Assembly (NCBI GenBank): GCA_002104985.1
Contig: MCGO01000100.1
Location: 1 to 64,000 of the forward strand
Reading direction: 5' to 3'
Source of the DNA: Rhizoclosmatium globosum
Lineage: Eukaryota > Chytridiomycota > Chytridiomycetes > Chytridiales > Chytriomycetaceae
DNA: 64,000 bases
Shown here: piece after piece, positions 47,953 to 59,600 of the stretch
Position numbering within the stretch: the first letter of the stretch is position 1
How the letters are laid out: every line of letters starts with the position of its first letter
The notes under the pieces: model-generated
The model's input: the letters and a program-made list of their open reading frames with translations, nothing else
Told to the model about the DNA's origin: nothing
The model's database searches: none
Made by a program: the position numbers and the translations under genes

Positions 47953-48230
47953 TTGTTTGGTTGCTGTCAAGTGACGGGTTGTTGGTCACTGATGGTTCCA
48001 AGATGGAAAAATTAATCCAATCGCAGGCCCCAACAAAATTGGTCATACAACACGCTTTGTCTTTAATAACAGTGTTCGTTTTGTGTTCAATACTTCTTTA
48101 AGTACCAGGGTGACAGACATAGTATGGGTATACCCAAAAATCCCACTCAAAAGGGTTTGTTGTTTTACGTTTAATAATATATTTAATATGTCCATAAGTG
48201 AAAAACAGTATTAATAAAATCTCGTCTACA

Positions 48231-50327
48231 TCAACCGCTCTCCTCGCTGTCACTCTCACTCCCACCCTCAGTTTCGCTCTCCTCGATACCTTTTTGTTTG
48301 CCACCTGCCCGCCTTTCCGCATCCACCTTCATCCGTAACTGCATTAATGCAAACTCAATAGCTTCGTTACTTGTTTGTGGAACGGTCCTCACTTCTGTGT
48401 GTAATGGCAAATGCTGCTGCTGCTGCTGTTGTTGTTGTTGTACTTGAGGTACGAGTGGGGAGCTCATGGGAACTGCTGGTGTATGGTGATGATGATGCAA
48501 ATATGAGCGAGTGGGTGAGGAAGCTGATGATGGATCGACACGATCGTCAATGTTGAGTTGTACTACGAGTGGTGAAGCAGGCTTCTGAGGTATTGCGACT
48601 AAGGGAGAGAGGGGTGGACTAGAGAAGCGGTCCAAAATGGATTGCTTTGGAGGATGAGAGGTGGTGGTGGTGATTGTAGAAGAAATAGGGACTATAGGAG
48701 GTATGGACTTTTTGGTGATAGGCTTTGAGGAAGAAGAGGAAGGATTGCTGCTGCTTACGCTTTCGGTACTAAAATCTAAGAGTGGCTTCGTAGGAATTAT
48801 TCTGTGGTGTGGTGCTGCAAGAGAAGAGGTTGTATTGTTGACATTCTGTGTGGGAGAGGCTTTTGAGTGTGTGTTTCGGCGTTTAAGAGTTTCTTCCGGT
48901 GAAATTCCCGTTGTTGGCGTGGGCTGCGGCGGGTTTGACGAGCTGGCAACTCGATGCGTTTTACGGTCCAAACTTCGGAATCGAGGTGCATCTTCCGCCA
49001 ATGCTGCAACAGAAGCTACAACGTTCGGATGCATATGCGCAGCATGGGCATTTGGTGATTTTTCAGGTTCAAGGCCAAGCAATGAAGCAGTAACAGATTC
49101 AGGCTCCGCAGAGGCTAATTTTTGCTGCTCGTGTTCAAGTAATGCTCGCCTCTCCAGACTCCTTCGTACTCGCTCCATACTCAAGTATCCCAAGTCTACA
49201 ACTTCATTATGCGGAGGGTACTCTGTCGCATCAACCTCTCGAGGCACAGCCGCGACATCAGTAATTGTTCTTTTCCTTATAAGTGAAGCAAACTGCATCT
49301 CCTGAGGAAGAGGCGAACCGACTGCAGTGGGTTTGTGTGTCTCTAATTCTGATGCTTCAGGATGCGATGCCAAAACAGATGCAGATGCACTGCCAGTCGA
49401 AGCTCCAAATTTGGAGAGAACAGAATTTGCAAACGAGTCTCGATTGCTTCCTCCTGTTTGTGGTAATAGATGTTGATTTGATCCGAAGCTCGTGGCAGAC
49501 GACTCATTTTGCGAAGGGCTGACAGCAACACTCTCCAGGGGCTTTGCGTCCTGATTGCGAGAAGAAACAAGAAAGTCTCCTCCAGGAAGCACCGGGGTGA
49601 AGTCGGGGTTGTCCTGCTGCCGCTTCCGTTTCCGATATCGGAGTAGTAGGAAGACGAGTAGGACCACTAAAACAATGACAGCAACAGTTACTCCAGCGAT
49701 CAGACCAATAGATGGTCCTGATGATGAACCATTGTCGTTTGAGTTGTTCGCCGAGATCCCAACTGACGTTGTTGTTGATGACAGAGGATTTGGTGGCTGA
49801 ATTCGGGAGGGATCTGCTGTGCGGACTTCAGCAATCGTAGAAGATGAAAGAGGAGGCAGTGTAACAGCAGAAGTAGAAGTCTGCTTGGGTAGAGAAGGCG
49901 CGGAGGCTGTTGAGGGCGGCAGAGGAGCTATAAGGGACGTAAGTGAGCACAGTTTACACACAAGGGAGCCCTAGCACGCACCTTGCACACACGAGTCCTT
50001 GACAGTGCACACTTCGCCGTTGAGTGAAATAGAAAGTGGGTTCGCCTTGTCACCGAGCGCGGCCGTCGAAGCCAACGCAACAGGAAAGCCGGCGCTTCCG
50101 CTTCCGTTGCTTCCGTCGCACACAAAGGTCGTTGTCTGTCCGAATGTGCCCGTGCACGAGCCCAACACACTCGACTGCATCGCAACACCCGCAGAAAACA
50201 CAACGATTAACTGGCTCGGATTCGTGCTTGAGGTCGACGTGGACGAGGAGGCGGCCACGTTGAACCAGGTGTATCCAAGAAGCGCCTCCTCCTTCTTCGT
50301 GAGGGTGGCGCAACAGGGGGTGCTCAT
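48231..50327 (-). CDS. Single-pass membrane protein with Ser/Thr/Pro-rich region
   Basis: The start at 50327 (MSTPCCATLTKKEEALLGYT) leads into an about 110-aa Ser-rich region with several cysteines (CTGTFG, FVCDGSNG, CTVKDSCVQ). A 50-55-nt intron at about 49929-49982 joins it to a Ser/Thr/Pro-rich stalk. One transmembrane helix follows (IGLIAGVTVAVIVLVVLLVF) with a basic stop-transfer RYRKRKRQQ. The long cytoplasmic tail is low complexity, with His and Gln runs, and ends in an acidic EGGSESDSEESG. No signal peptide is visible at the chosen start. Layout resembles fungal cell-wall stress sensors or mucin-like receptors, but no WSC or other named domain is seen. Total length is about 690 aa. 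Confidence 0.7.
48412..48445. repeat. CTG/TTG triplet run in membrane-protein gene
   Basis: Triplets of CTG and GTT type are read on the - strand as a polyglutamine run (QVQQQQQQQQQQ) in the cytoplasmic tail. Confidence 0.8.
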
Positions 50328-51015
50328 GGTTCGTTGGTGGGTTGGTTGATTTGGCGGAACTTCTTCAAACCCGAAATCAGTAAACAAACAGCGCCACTTT
50401 CTGAGAGAATCCTCTGTCCGTCACGACGAATTCAATCGCATTGCATACACAGCAGTGGATCTAGTGATAGGTATCATTGTACTTGACTCCAACTGCGACT
50501 TTGCGTCAATGAAAGACGCTTGCCTTTCAAAGTAGGAACGCCAGCAGTGAACAGTCTCGCCATTTATTGCACGGTCTACCATTTACTACACGGTCTGCAT
50601 GTCTTCAATGTCTGCAGAAAATCAGTACAAAGAGGTTCGACCATTTCGTGTTGTGGCGGCAGAACATGAACATCACTCCGAAATCTGTGTTTCGTTTCAT
50701 TACTTTGAGTTCTCTAATGAAAAACGCCGAGCACTTCCGTATCCTCAGTGTCGGGTTGCAATAATTGTTCCAATCATTCTCAACTCCTCAAATGTCCATG
50801 ACACCCGTTCAATTCGAAAATAATAATGGTGCAGCACACCTTTATTCTTGGTCTTAATTAAGCCCGTGCGCTCAAGAAACTTCGCAAATCTATGTACTGC
50901 TTCGTTCAATGTATTACTCTTGGATTTGTATAAAGCAAGCATCGCAGTGTTGAGTTCAAGTGATGGAACGGTTGTTCCGCAGGTATTGCATAGTGCGGAT
51001 TAATGTTAGAAGGAG
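50328..51015. other. Intergenic region with one short doubtful frame
   Basis: The 688 bases between two divergently oriented genes contain a 74-codon + frame (50599-50823, MSSMSAENQYKEVRPF). It shows no recognisable domain and no splice context. A 19-base imperfect tandem duplication (CCATTTATTGCACGGTCT) sits at 50560-50598. I see no RNA gene. Confidence 0.35.
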
Positions 51016-52090
51016 ATGGGAAGTGGAAACGAAGGTGGCGATTCTGGTAATCGTGGTGGACCATCTCAAAGTGCCAATGCCGGTTCCAACAGCAACAAGA
51101 ACGCAAAACAAAAGAAAAGCAAGAACAAGAGGGATCAAAGGAGAGGGTACCGCAAAGTCAAAGCCAAAGTTCTTTGCCATCCAAAAAAACAACCACCCAA
51201 AACCAACCAACCAACCACCAAATCGATGCAAGTCACGTACAACGCGCCGCTCCGCCTCGCCACAGTTCCGATGACTGTCGCGTGGCAGCACTCGAGCAAC
51301 GCCGGCCAACTTCTCCTTTCCGCCCTCAAAGATGCATTCATCGCGAACGGCCCTGCGCCTGCAACAAACGGACTCGTTGTTTACGTGAAGCGTTGTATGT
51401 CATCGATCGAGCTCGAGCAGCCGTACAGAGAGGTTCCTCTTTCCTTTATTCCCTCCAAAGAACCAACACACGCCCATTGCAGGTCCACGTTTCTTTCTTT
51501 GACTGCGAACCGTCCGAAACAATCCACACGAACCTTCCAATGACTGTTCCTCGCATCACTCTTATATTTGGTCCCATCTGCCGTGGCGAACCTGATGACT
51601 GCGTGATGCATGTAATCAAGGAATTGTACGATTCTGTTGACGGCAACAGCGTCTACCCATTCGGCGTAATCCAAATCCGTCCCCAAGACCAAAGAATCCA
51701 GACAAACATGATTGAAACAGGTTTCACCTTTCCCTGGTTGCTATGTACTTAAAACTTACAAAAATTCCGGACAGCCCTTGGTCCCCGCCCAAGTTACATT
51801 GGTCCAAAACAAAACCCAGAATCTCGCTTCGAAGAATGGACTCAAGTTCTTGACACGCTTGTTAACAAGGAACTCACCGCCGTCGCGTCTCTCCGCTACC
51901 ACTGCACCCTCCTCGAATCTTCCTTCAGCTCATCTCCACAACGTCCAAGCGGTGCTTTGACGCGTATCCGTGCAAAGATTGAAAGAGCCCGTGCTGTTTG
52001 TAATGCAAGCGTGGCTGAAGATGGCAAGTCGTTTTTGTTGACGCGGTTGCATCCGAATGATTTTGAAGGAATCGCGTATGCCAATGAAGA

Positions 52091-52123
<33 letters not shown>

Positions 52124-52130
52124 TGAGTGA
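51016..52130 (+). CDS. Unidentified protein with C-terminal poly-Asp tract
   Basis: Exon 1 starts at 51016 (basic, Lys/Asn-rich N-terminus) or at the internal ATG at 51226 (MQVTYNAPLRLATVPMTVAW). It continues over short introns with VHVSFFDCEPSETIHTNLPM, LIFGPICRGEPDDCVMHVIK, FGVIQIRPQDQRIQ, then RTALGPRPSYIGPKQNPESR and a helical stretch (LTRIRAKIERARAVCNASVA). The last codons read ANEDS followed by about ten Asp from a GAC repeat and a TGA at 52128. I do not recognise the family. The composition and splicing look like a real, conserved eukaryotic protein. The next frame overlaps its stop codon (see 52123-52557), raising the possibility that both are one gene. Confidence 0.6.
52093..52124. 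repeat. (GAC)n microsatellite
   Basis: About ten GAC triplets encode the Asp tract directly before the stop codon of the upstream frame. Such tracts are prone to length change. Confidence 0.9.
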
Positions 52131-52557
52131 CGGTGAAGGTGTCACTGCTGGTGGCCAACAAGCACAGTTTGAGTTTTTGATGACTGTTATGCTTGGAGTG
52201 CTTGGCCCCATGTTTGAAGCTCAATCCCATCAGGGAGGTATGGAAGATGATGGTGAAGCAAGAGGAACGGTTGATAATCTGGTTGGCAATATTCGTACGC
52301 TTTCTGCTCTAGGTGGGCTTGGATCTGGTGGACGTCTTCGTATTGGCCCAGACGGCGTTCGTTTCTTTCCGCATGGTCAAGAACCTGACGACGATGTGAA
52401 CATTAACGACAACAAAAACGATGACGGTGGAGGAGGAGAAGTGCAGGATGGTGAGCAAGCAAGCTCTGTGAATGTGTTGGCTGTGGAGAGCGGAGATGGA
52501 TCTAATTCGAAGCGCATGAAGCAATCCAAAGAAAGTGACAGCGAAGAAGACGCGTAG
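52123..52557 (+). CDS. Overlapping open frame, acidic, possibly the C-terminal half of the upstream gene
   Basis: The ATG at 52123 overlaps the last codons of the upstream frame. The 144-aa product reads MSDGEGVTAGGQQAQFEFLM, TVMLGVLGPMFEAQSHQGG, ALGGLGSGGRLRIGPDGVRF, and ends in an acidic SKESDSEEDA. Its opening acidic and Gly-rich part would continue smoothly from the Asp tract, so a one-base shift within the GAC repeat may separate two parts of one protein. Internal repeats and nuclear-type acidic tail suggest a disordered C-terminus. No family is recognised. Confidence 0.45.
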
Positions 52558-52784
52558 GCGGCATGGACGGATTGTTCGTTTTTGCTTTACTTGCTGACCA
52601 ATGAACACAAACGAATTTGGCTTGAGAAATCACGTGACACGTTGCATCCAAATTTGATGACCTGACTGCCTGGCTGACCCACCACGTGCTGGTCATACCC
52701 ACACCATCACGAGATCTGCTTTCCTGAATCGATACAAAAGGCAATCGAGATTGCTCGAGACTTCCCCCTGTGTCCTCTCCGATA

Positions 52785-54806
52785 ATGCTTGTGCAGACAG
52801 TTCTCTCGATTCTTGCAGGATCACTTTCCTTGGTTCAGGCTGCTCCAACAAAGAGAGCTGGTCCTCAAAGAGTGATTGGTTACCATGGTGAGTAGTTCAA
52901 CTGTCTCTTAAGCCTTCCAACCACTTTACCTTCAGAGTCATGGTACTACTACGACAATGGGAACACGCCATTCCAAATCCCAACATCCATTGGAAGCAAG
53001 TACACTCACATCAACTATGCTTTCGCCACTATCGCCTACCACCCAAAGACTGACCAGGTTTATCTCACTAACCCTCCATCAATAATCACATCTCTAATTT
53101 AAAATAACTCAGTTCTACGTTGGTTTCACTGACTCCAACGCCGACTACCAAGACTGTGTTGGTACTTCTTGCCCAACTGAATGTATCCCACTTCCAAGCA
53201 CCGCCAAGACCTGTGCCGCCGGAAAAGTCGCCATGGTCCCATACATTGGCGCAGCCGGTGCCTGTCCTGACACCACCTGTCACAACCCTTCCGGCGCCCC
53301 TGGAGCCCCAAGAGTCCCCCAGTGTGAATCCGTCTTGGACTTCAACAACGCCGGTGTCTCCGACGCGAACGGAAACCCCGTCATGTGTGGAAACTACGCA
53401 TACGTCCTCAACAAGGTCAAAAAGACGAACCCGAACTTGAAGTTTTGATTTCGATTGGAGGTTGGTATGACTCCAACTTGTTCTCTGCTGCCACGGAAGA
53501 CAATTACATTGACAAGTTTGTCACTTCGATTGTCAAGTTTGTCCAGTTCTTTGGGTTTGACGGTGTCGACTTTGACTGGGAATACCCTGGATGGGAACAC
53601 GGAAGTGAGCCTCCTTTCCCTGGCGGCGCTGCTGGAACAGGTACCTCTGAGGACACCGTGGACTGCTCAAAGACCACTTGTGCTTACGCTGGTCGTACCA
53701 ACGACAAGGCTAAGTTCACCAACATGGTCAACAAGGTCCGTGCTGCGTTCACTGCAGCTGGAAAGACCCCTTCCGGCTCCAACTACTTGATTTCCATGGC
53801 GGCTCCAGCTGGTGCCGATAAGATGAACAAGTTGGACATTGCTGCTATTTGCAAGGCTCTTGACTACATCAACATTATGACTTACGACATTCACGGAGAC
53901 TGGGAAACCAACACCAACCACCAAGCCGCATTGTACGATGACACTCCACCACAGTACCAAAGCACCAACGGTGTCCCAATGACTTCTGTCGACTACGCCG
54001 TCAGCTACTGGATCAACAACGGATGTCCAGCAAACCAAGTCGTTATCGGCTTGCCATTCTACGCGCACGGCTGGAGTGGAGTTGCAGACGGAGGTTCCAA
54101 CGGACTCTTCCAAAAGGGAACTGGAATCACCCCCAACCCAGACAGTGCATTCAACTACGGAAATCTCAAGGCTGATTCTACCATTAAAGAGTTCTGGGAC
54201 GTTGCAGCACAAGCCAGTTACGGATACTCCGCGTCTACTCAAAAGTTTTACACGTACGATAACGCGCAAGCTATCAGTGTCAAGGTTGGGTACTCTAACC
54301 AGAGAGGACTTGGTGGATTCATGGTCTGGCCTATTGACGGTGACGACGCGAATGGAACTTTGTTGAGCGCTGTGGTTGGCCCTGGTACTACTCCACAGCC
54401 ACCACCATCTTCCACTAGTGCTGCTGTTAAGACGACTACTGCTGCCGTTCAAACAACCACAACCTCTACGACCACTACCACTACCACAACCACCACAACC
54501 ACAACCACCGTCGCTGTCCAACCATCTACCACAACTGCACCTGTTCAGATCACTACAACCACCGCAGTGGTTGTTAAGACCACCACTACAGCTCCAGTTA
54601 AGACTACTACCGCTCCAGTAAAGACAACCACTGCTGCCGTTGTTAAGACAACCACCGCCGCTGTCAAAACTACCGCTGCTGCTGGTGGTTACGTTGCCGG
54701 TCAAGCTTGTGCTACTTACGGAGCTTGGGCTTGTAGCAACTCGCTTATTTGCAGCTACAGCCCAACTCTTGTTTGGGTCCAAGTCGGTACTGTCGCTTCC
54801 TGCTAA
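52785..54806 (+). CDS. Secreted GH18 chitinase with Thr-rich linker (one frame break)
   Basis: Chitinase of family GH18, acting on cell-wall chitin. A signal peptide (MLVQTVLSILAGSLSLVQA) is followed by two introns (about 52888-52936 and 53059-53111). The barrel has NYAFATIAY, LISIGGWYDSN, the catalytic FDGVDFDWEYPG (DxxDxDxE complete), YINIMTYDIHGDWE and GLGGFMVWPIDGDD. A Pro/Thr linker with a long ACC/ACA tract leads to a C-terminal Cys-containing module (GQACATYGAWACSNSLICSY). Between KKTNPNLK and VLISIGGW one base is missing near 53446, so the frame breaks in the middle of the barrel. No intron fits there, so this is either a sequencing error or an inactivating mutation. The 3' half (54057 on) is tandemly repeated at 55628-56383. 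Confidence 0.88.
54455..54512. repeat. ACC/ACA triplet tract in the chitinase linker
   Basis: Encodes a poly-threonine run. The copy at 56025-56086 is longer by two codons. Confidence 0.85.
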
Positions 54807-55043
54807 GTGTGTTAGGGTGTTCGATATTCCTGTGTTCAAAACAGGCTCTATGATTTTTAAACTTTGAAGTGTGCTTATACGACAAATAAAGTAGAAACGA
54901 TTGTCAGTATTAATGATAGCTTTACATAGTGTCATAACACACTGATTCAATTACTATTATACATAACAAATGTCAGCATATGATTGGCAAATAATGTTAT
55001 TCAACTCCCCAAAATACGATAAAGTACAAAAACAAAAACAATC

Positions 55044-55627
55044 TCAATGAGCCTCATCCTCAACAGCAGGACAAGAAACATTCGCATTCGCGTCATAAGT
55101 GACAACGCGCTCATCTACGATAGCAGCCTTATGCATCGCTACAGCTTCTGGATGGATCAGATATACCTTGATTTCAGGAGGGCTTCGGGAGATGTCTGCA
55201 ACGAGGACCACAGGAATACGATCAAAGATTCGAATCTTCTGTGTAATGGTTGAAGATGGGTCCATATCAGATCTCTTTCGTGACTTTCGCGCCGTGTTGG
55301 GCGTTCCACTTTGATTTCCATTATGGCGACCTCCATGTTTCGGTGCGGGTGTACTAGGTGCGGTCTGTTGTTGCTGTTGTTGTAATTGCTGTTGCTGTTG
55401 CTGTTGCAACTTCTTGGCTTCCTCGGCCTTCTTTTTCAAAAGTGCTGCAGGTCCTCCGACAACCGCAACAGTCCCAGTCTCATCAGTTTCCCATCCGCTC
55501 TCATCGTCGTCCTCAACAATGTCATCGACAACCAAAACATCGTTCTTCTTCTCGTCTTCAACCTTGAGTCCTTCCAACGCTTTTGTCACAACATCCACGG
55601 TTTGGAAGTATCCACGTTTCCAGTACA
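55044..55627 (-). pseudogene. RNB protein 3'-end fragment created by the tandem duplication
   Basis: Reads the last about 190 residues of the SSD1/Dis3L2-type protein (YFQTVDVVTKALEGLKVEDE to the stop), including its Gln run. It begins at the duplication junction and has no RNB catalytic region. The coding sequence is nearly identical to 56629-57212. Confidence 0.9.
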
Positions 55628-56383
55628 TTCTACGCGCACGGTTGGAGTGGAGTTGCAGACGGAGGTTCCAACGGACTCTTCCAAAAGGGAACTGGAATCA
55701 CCCCCAACCCAGACAGTGCATTCAACTACGGAAAACTCAAGGCTGATTCTACCATTAAAGAGTTCTGGGACGTCGCAGCACAAGCCAGTTACGGATACTC
55801 CGCGTCTACTCAAAAGTTTTACACGTACGATAACGCGCAAGCTATCAGTGTCAAGGTTGGGTACTCTAACCAGAGAGGACTTGGTGGATTCATGGTCTGG
55901 CCTATTGACGGTGACGACGCGAATGGAACTTTGTTGAGCGCTGTGGTTGGTCCTGGTACTACTCCACAGCCACCACCATCTTCCACTAGTGCTGCTGTTA
56001 AGACGACTACTGCTGCCGTTCAAACAACCACAACCTCTACGACCACTACCACTACCACAACCACCACAACCACAACCACAACCACCGTCGCTGTCCAACC
56101 ATCTACCACAACTGCACCTGTTCAGATCACTACAACCACCGCAGTGGTTGTTAAGACCACCACTACAGCTCCAGTTAAGACTACCACCGCTCCAGTAAAG
56201 ACAACCACGGCTGCCGTTGTTAAGACCACCACCGCCGCTGTCAAGACTACCGCTGCCGCTGGTGGTTACGTTGCCGGTCAAGCTTGTACTACTTACGGAG
56301 CTTGGGCTTGTAGCAACTCACTTATTTGCAGCTACAACCCAACTCTTGTTTGGGTCCAAGTCGGTACTGTAGCTTCCTGCTAA
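55628..56383 (+). pseudogene. Chitinase 3'-half fragment created by the tandem duplication
   Basis: Starts at FYAHGWSGVADGG and runs to the normal chitinase stop, keeping the Thr tract and the Cys module (with an Ala-to-Thr change, GQACTTYGAW). It lacks the signal peptide and the catalytic DxxDxDxE. An in-frame ATG at 55583 lies in the antisense RNB fragment, so the open frame there is chimeric. Confidence 0.9.
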
Positions 56384-56628
56384 GTGTGTTTGGGTGTTCG
56401 AAATTCCTGTGTAGAAAACAGGCTCTATGATTTTTAAACTTTGAAGTGGTATCTGTTGATGCTTATACGACAAATAAAGTAGAAACGATTGTCAGTATTA
56501 ATGATAGCTTTACATGGTGTCATAACCGACTCAATTACTAATATACATATAACAAATGTCAGCAGATGATTGGCAAATAATGTTATTCAACTCCCCAAAA
56601 TACGATAAAGTACAAAAACAAAAAAATC

Positions 56629-59600
56629 TCAATGCGCCTCATCCTCAACAGCAGGACAAGAAACATTCGCATTCGCGTCATAAGTGACAACGCGCTCATC
56701 TACGATAGCAGCCTTATGCATCGCTACAGCTTCTGGATGGATCAGATATACCTTGATTTCAGGAGGGCTTCGGGAGATGTCTGCAACGAGGACCACAGGA
56801 ATACGATCAAAGATTCGAATCTTCTGTGTAATGGTTGAAGATGGGTCCATATCAGATCTCTTTCGTGACTTTCGCGCCGTGTTGGGCGTTCCACTTTGAT
56901 TTCCATTATGGCGACCTCCATGTTTCGGTGCGGGTGTACTAGGTGCGGTCTGTTGTTGCTGTTGTTGTAATTGCTGTTGCTGTTGCTGTTGCAACTTCTT
57001 GGCTTCCTCGGCCTTCTTTTTCAAAAGTGCTGCAGGTCCTCCGACAACCGCAACAGTCCCAGTCTCATCAGTTTCCCATCCGCTCTCATCGTCGTCCTCA
57101 ACAATGTCATCGACAACCAAAACATCGTTCTTCTTCTCGTCTTCAACCTTGAGTCCTTCCAACGCTTTTGTCACAACATCCACGGTTTGGAAGTATCCAC
57201 GTTTCCAGTACACGCTCAAAACGCGACCTCCAGATTTGCCATCTTCTTCGAACCGTTTCTCCTCCTTCTCAAAACTGCATCCAAACAAGCTGTCACAGTC
57301 TTCAACCCAACACCGCTTCTCAACTCCATATCGCTCTACAATAACATCAAAACTACGTTCAGCAACTTTATACACAAGTGCTTCCACAAGGACTCCTCGG
57401 ACTTTCTTCCCAAAAAGTCCTTCAAGTCCAGAGAGTGGCACTCCTCGTGATGGAGTCTGCGCAAGTGTGTTGAGGTATACGGAGAGGTACAAGCGTTGCG
57501 ACGCGTCTTGTGCGTCCTTTGAGCTGAACTTTCGGGAATTACACGTTTGTGCAAAGAATCCAACTGCTTCGGTGTCATGTGGCTCAATGGGGGGTGTAAT
57601 GCCCGATAGTGCTGCCTCCAACTGACGGTGTACTACCAAGTCACAATATCGCCGAATGGGGGAAGTAAAGTGGGTATACAATGGAACGTTCAAGGCATAA
57701 TGACCCCATAATGGGCTGTCGAGAAGACCCGTGCAAAAGTATTTGGCGCGTTGCATGGGTTTAATCGCGAGCTGGCGAAGCACATTTTGCACGTCGTCTG
57801 ACTCGATTGCATCAAAAGACGCCTGGAATGATTGGGACGTGGATGCGTCGATTTCGTATCCAATTTCAGCTGCAAATTCCAAAAACTGTTTCAGAGGACG
57901 AGGCTTTGGTGGCTCGTGACGACGAAGGATCGCGGATGAAGGAAATGTCTGGCTAATTTTCTTGGCCACAGACATGTTCGCGAGGAGCATAAACTAAAAT
58001 TCAACAGTTGAGTGACTCATTTCCATACAAACAAAGCCATACCTCTTCAATCATACGATTACTGTCCTTCAATTCATAAACTCCTGTATTAATAGGATTT
58101 CCATTCTCATCAAGCGTGAACCACAGCTTGAAGCTGTTGATTGACAATGCACCTCCTTCATATCGTCGATCCCTCAGTTTTTTACTGAATTCATACATTT
58201 TCAGCGTGTCCTTACGAATGTCTTCAATTGTGTATCCACCCGTGATTTCGACTGGAGGGAGACCATCCCAATTTTTCCCTTCAATCAAGGCTTGGGCATG
58301 GTCATAACTGAGTTTTGCACACGACTTGATAACAGACTTTCCAAACCACGGTTCCTGGACCGGGTTTGCATTACTGTCCATAATCCAAGTAACTGAAAAT
58401 GCAAGTCTCTCTACTCCTGGATTCAAACTACAAAGTTCTTCACATAGTAATCGAGGAAGCATTGGAATCGCTTTTTGAATCAAGTAAACAGTTGTAGATC
58501 GATTCTGGGCTTCCTTGTCCAGCTCGTTTCCAGCTTTCACGAAATGGGATACGTCAGCAATGTGGACGCCGACTTCGTAGTTTCCATTCTCAAGGGGAAC
58601 AATGCTCAAAGCATCGTCCAAATCACGTGCAGTTAATGGATCGACAGTGAAGATACGAGTCGATCGAAAGTCTCTTCGGATCGCGTATTCAGATTCAGGA
58701 ATAGTCCAAGGCTTGAAAAGAGAGAAAAAATTAGATTCATTATCAGTTGAGTATAAACTTACAGTTGGAGGCAAACAACTCAATACTTCATCTGAGAAAT
58801 CACTCCAAACGATTCCGTTCTCCAACAATAAGCTCTCGCTTTCAACAGGAATTTCACCCATTATTCCCATTTTGCCGCCGACTTTGCCGTATGGATACTG
58901 ACAGTGAGCAGGCCACTTTGAGATGGAAAGCTTCCAGAGAGTTGTGTCGTACTCATTAGGGTTCTTCAAGAATTCTGAGGGGACATGCTCGACGGGAACT
59001 ACGACGAACGGAACGCGTTGATCATTCTGCGTTCCGGTTAGATATGGGTAAACGAGGAGGTTGAAAGTACTCACGGGACGGAACCAAATGGTATTGACTG
59101 AGCTGCTGACAGGGCCGCCTGCCGATAGCACGGTTCGCTTTTGTGAAGGATTTTCCACACTTAAAGTTCCAATAACCATGTGCGCCTCCTTGCGGTCCAA
59201 GATGGACACAACTTTTCCAAAAATGCGATCACTTTCGGCTGTATAAAGATAAATAAGTCAGAAACAGAGAAGTATTTACCAAAAGTAAAAATCATACCTT
59301 TCGTTTCATCCAAAACCTCCTTTTCACGCTCTCCATCCCCTAGGCCTCCATCTTCCTCCTCCACCATAACTCCACGGCGTCTTTCATCCTCCATTTTCAT
59401 TTTTCGATCTTTCTCGCCATCTTCGCGTTCCATTTCACGACGCAATTCATCACCCGTGAGAATCTGAACGACAACCATATCACCGTCGAACGCACGGTTC
59501 CGCTTGTATTTTCCAGGAATGTAAATATCGTCAGGAAAACCTTCTGCTGTCACGTAGGCATCGAAGAATGACTTTTTGTTGATGCGGAGGAGTCCTTGGT

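Larger units (their letters stand above)
54057..55627. repeat. Tandem duplication S6, unit 1
   Basis: This 1,571-base unit holds the 3' half of the chitinase and the 3' end of the RNB gene. Unit 2 follows directly and is about 99% identical apart from a few small insertions. The junction at 55627/55628 shows 2 bases of overlap (CA) between the two parent sequences. Confidence 0.93.
55628..57212. repeat. Tandem duplication S6, unit 2
   Basis: 1,585 bases, matching 54057-55627. Differences include two extra Thr codons and about 12 extra bases near 56449. Confidence 0.93.

Noticed and set aside
50599..50823. 74-codon + frame as a small gene
   Set aside because: No domain, no homologous copy in the window and no supporting splice sites; it may be chance.
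51765..51785. AAAATTCCGGACAGCCC, resembling part of the TIR transposon ends at 18531
   Set aside because: It is a single short match inside a spliced gene without a partner repeat, so probably coincidence.
53667..54950. 427-codon - strand open frame opposite the chitinase, and the matching frame at 55586-56281
   Set aside because: It is antisense to conserved GH18 coding sequence and to the Thr tract. Its Ser/Gly/Cys-rich composition is the mirror of ACC/ACA codons, and it has no domain or splice logic.
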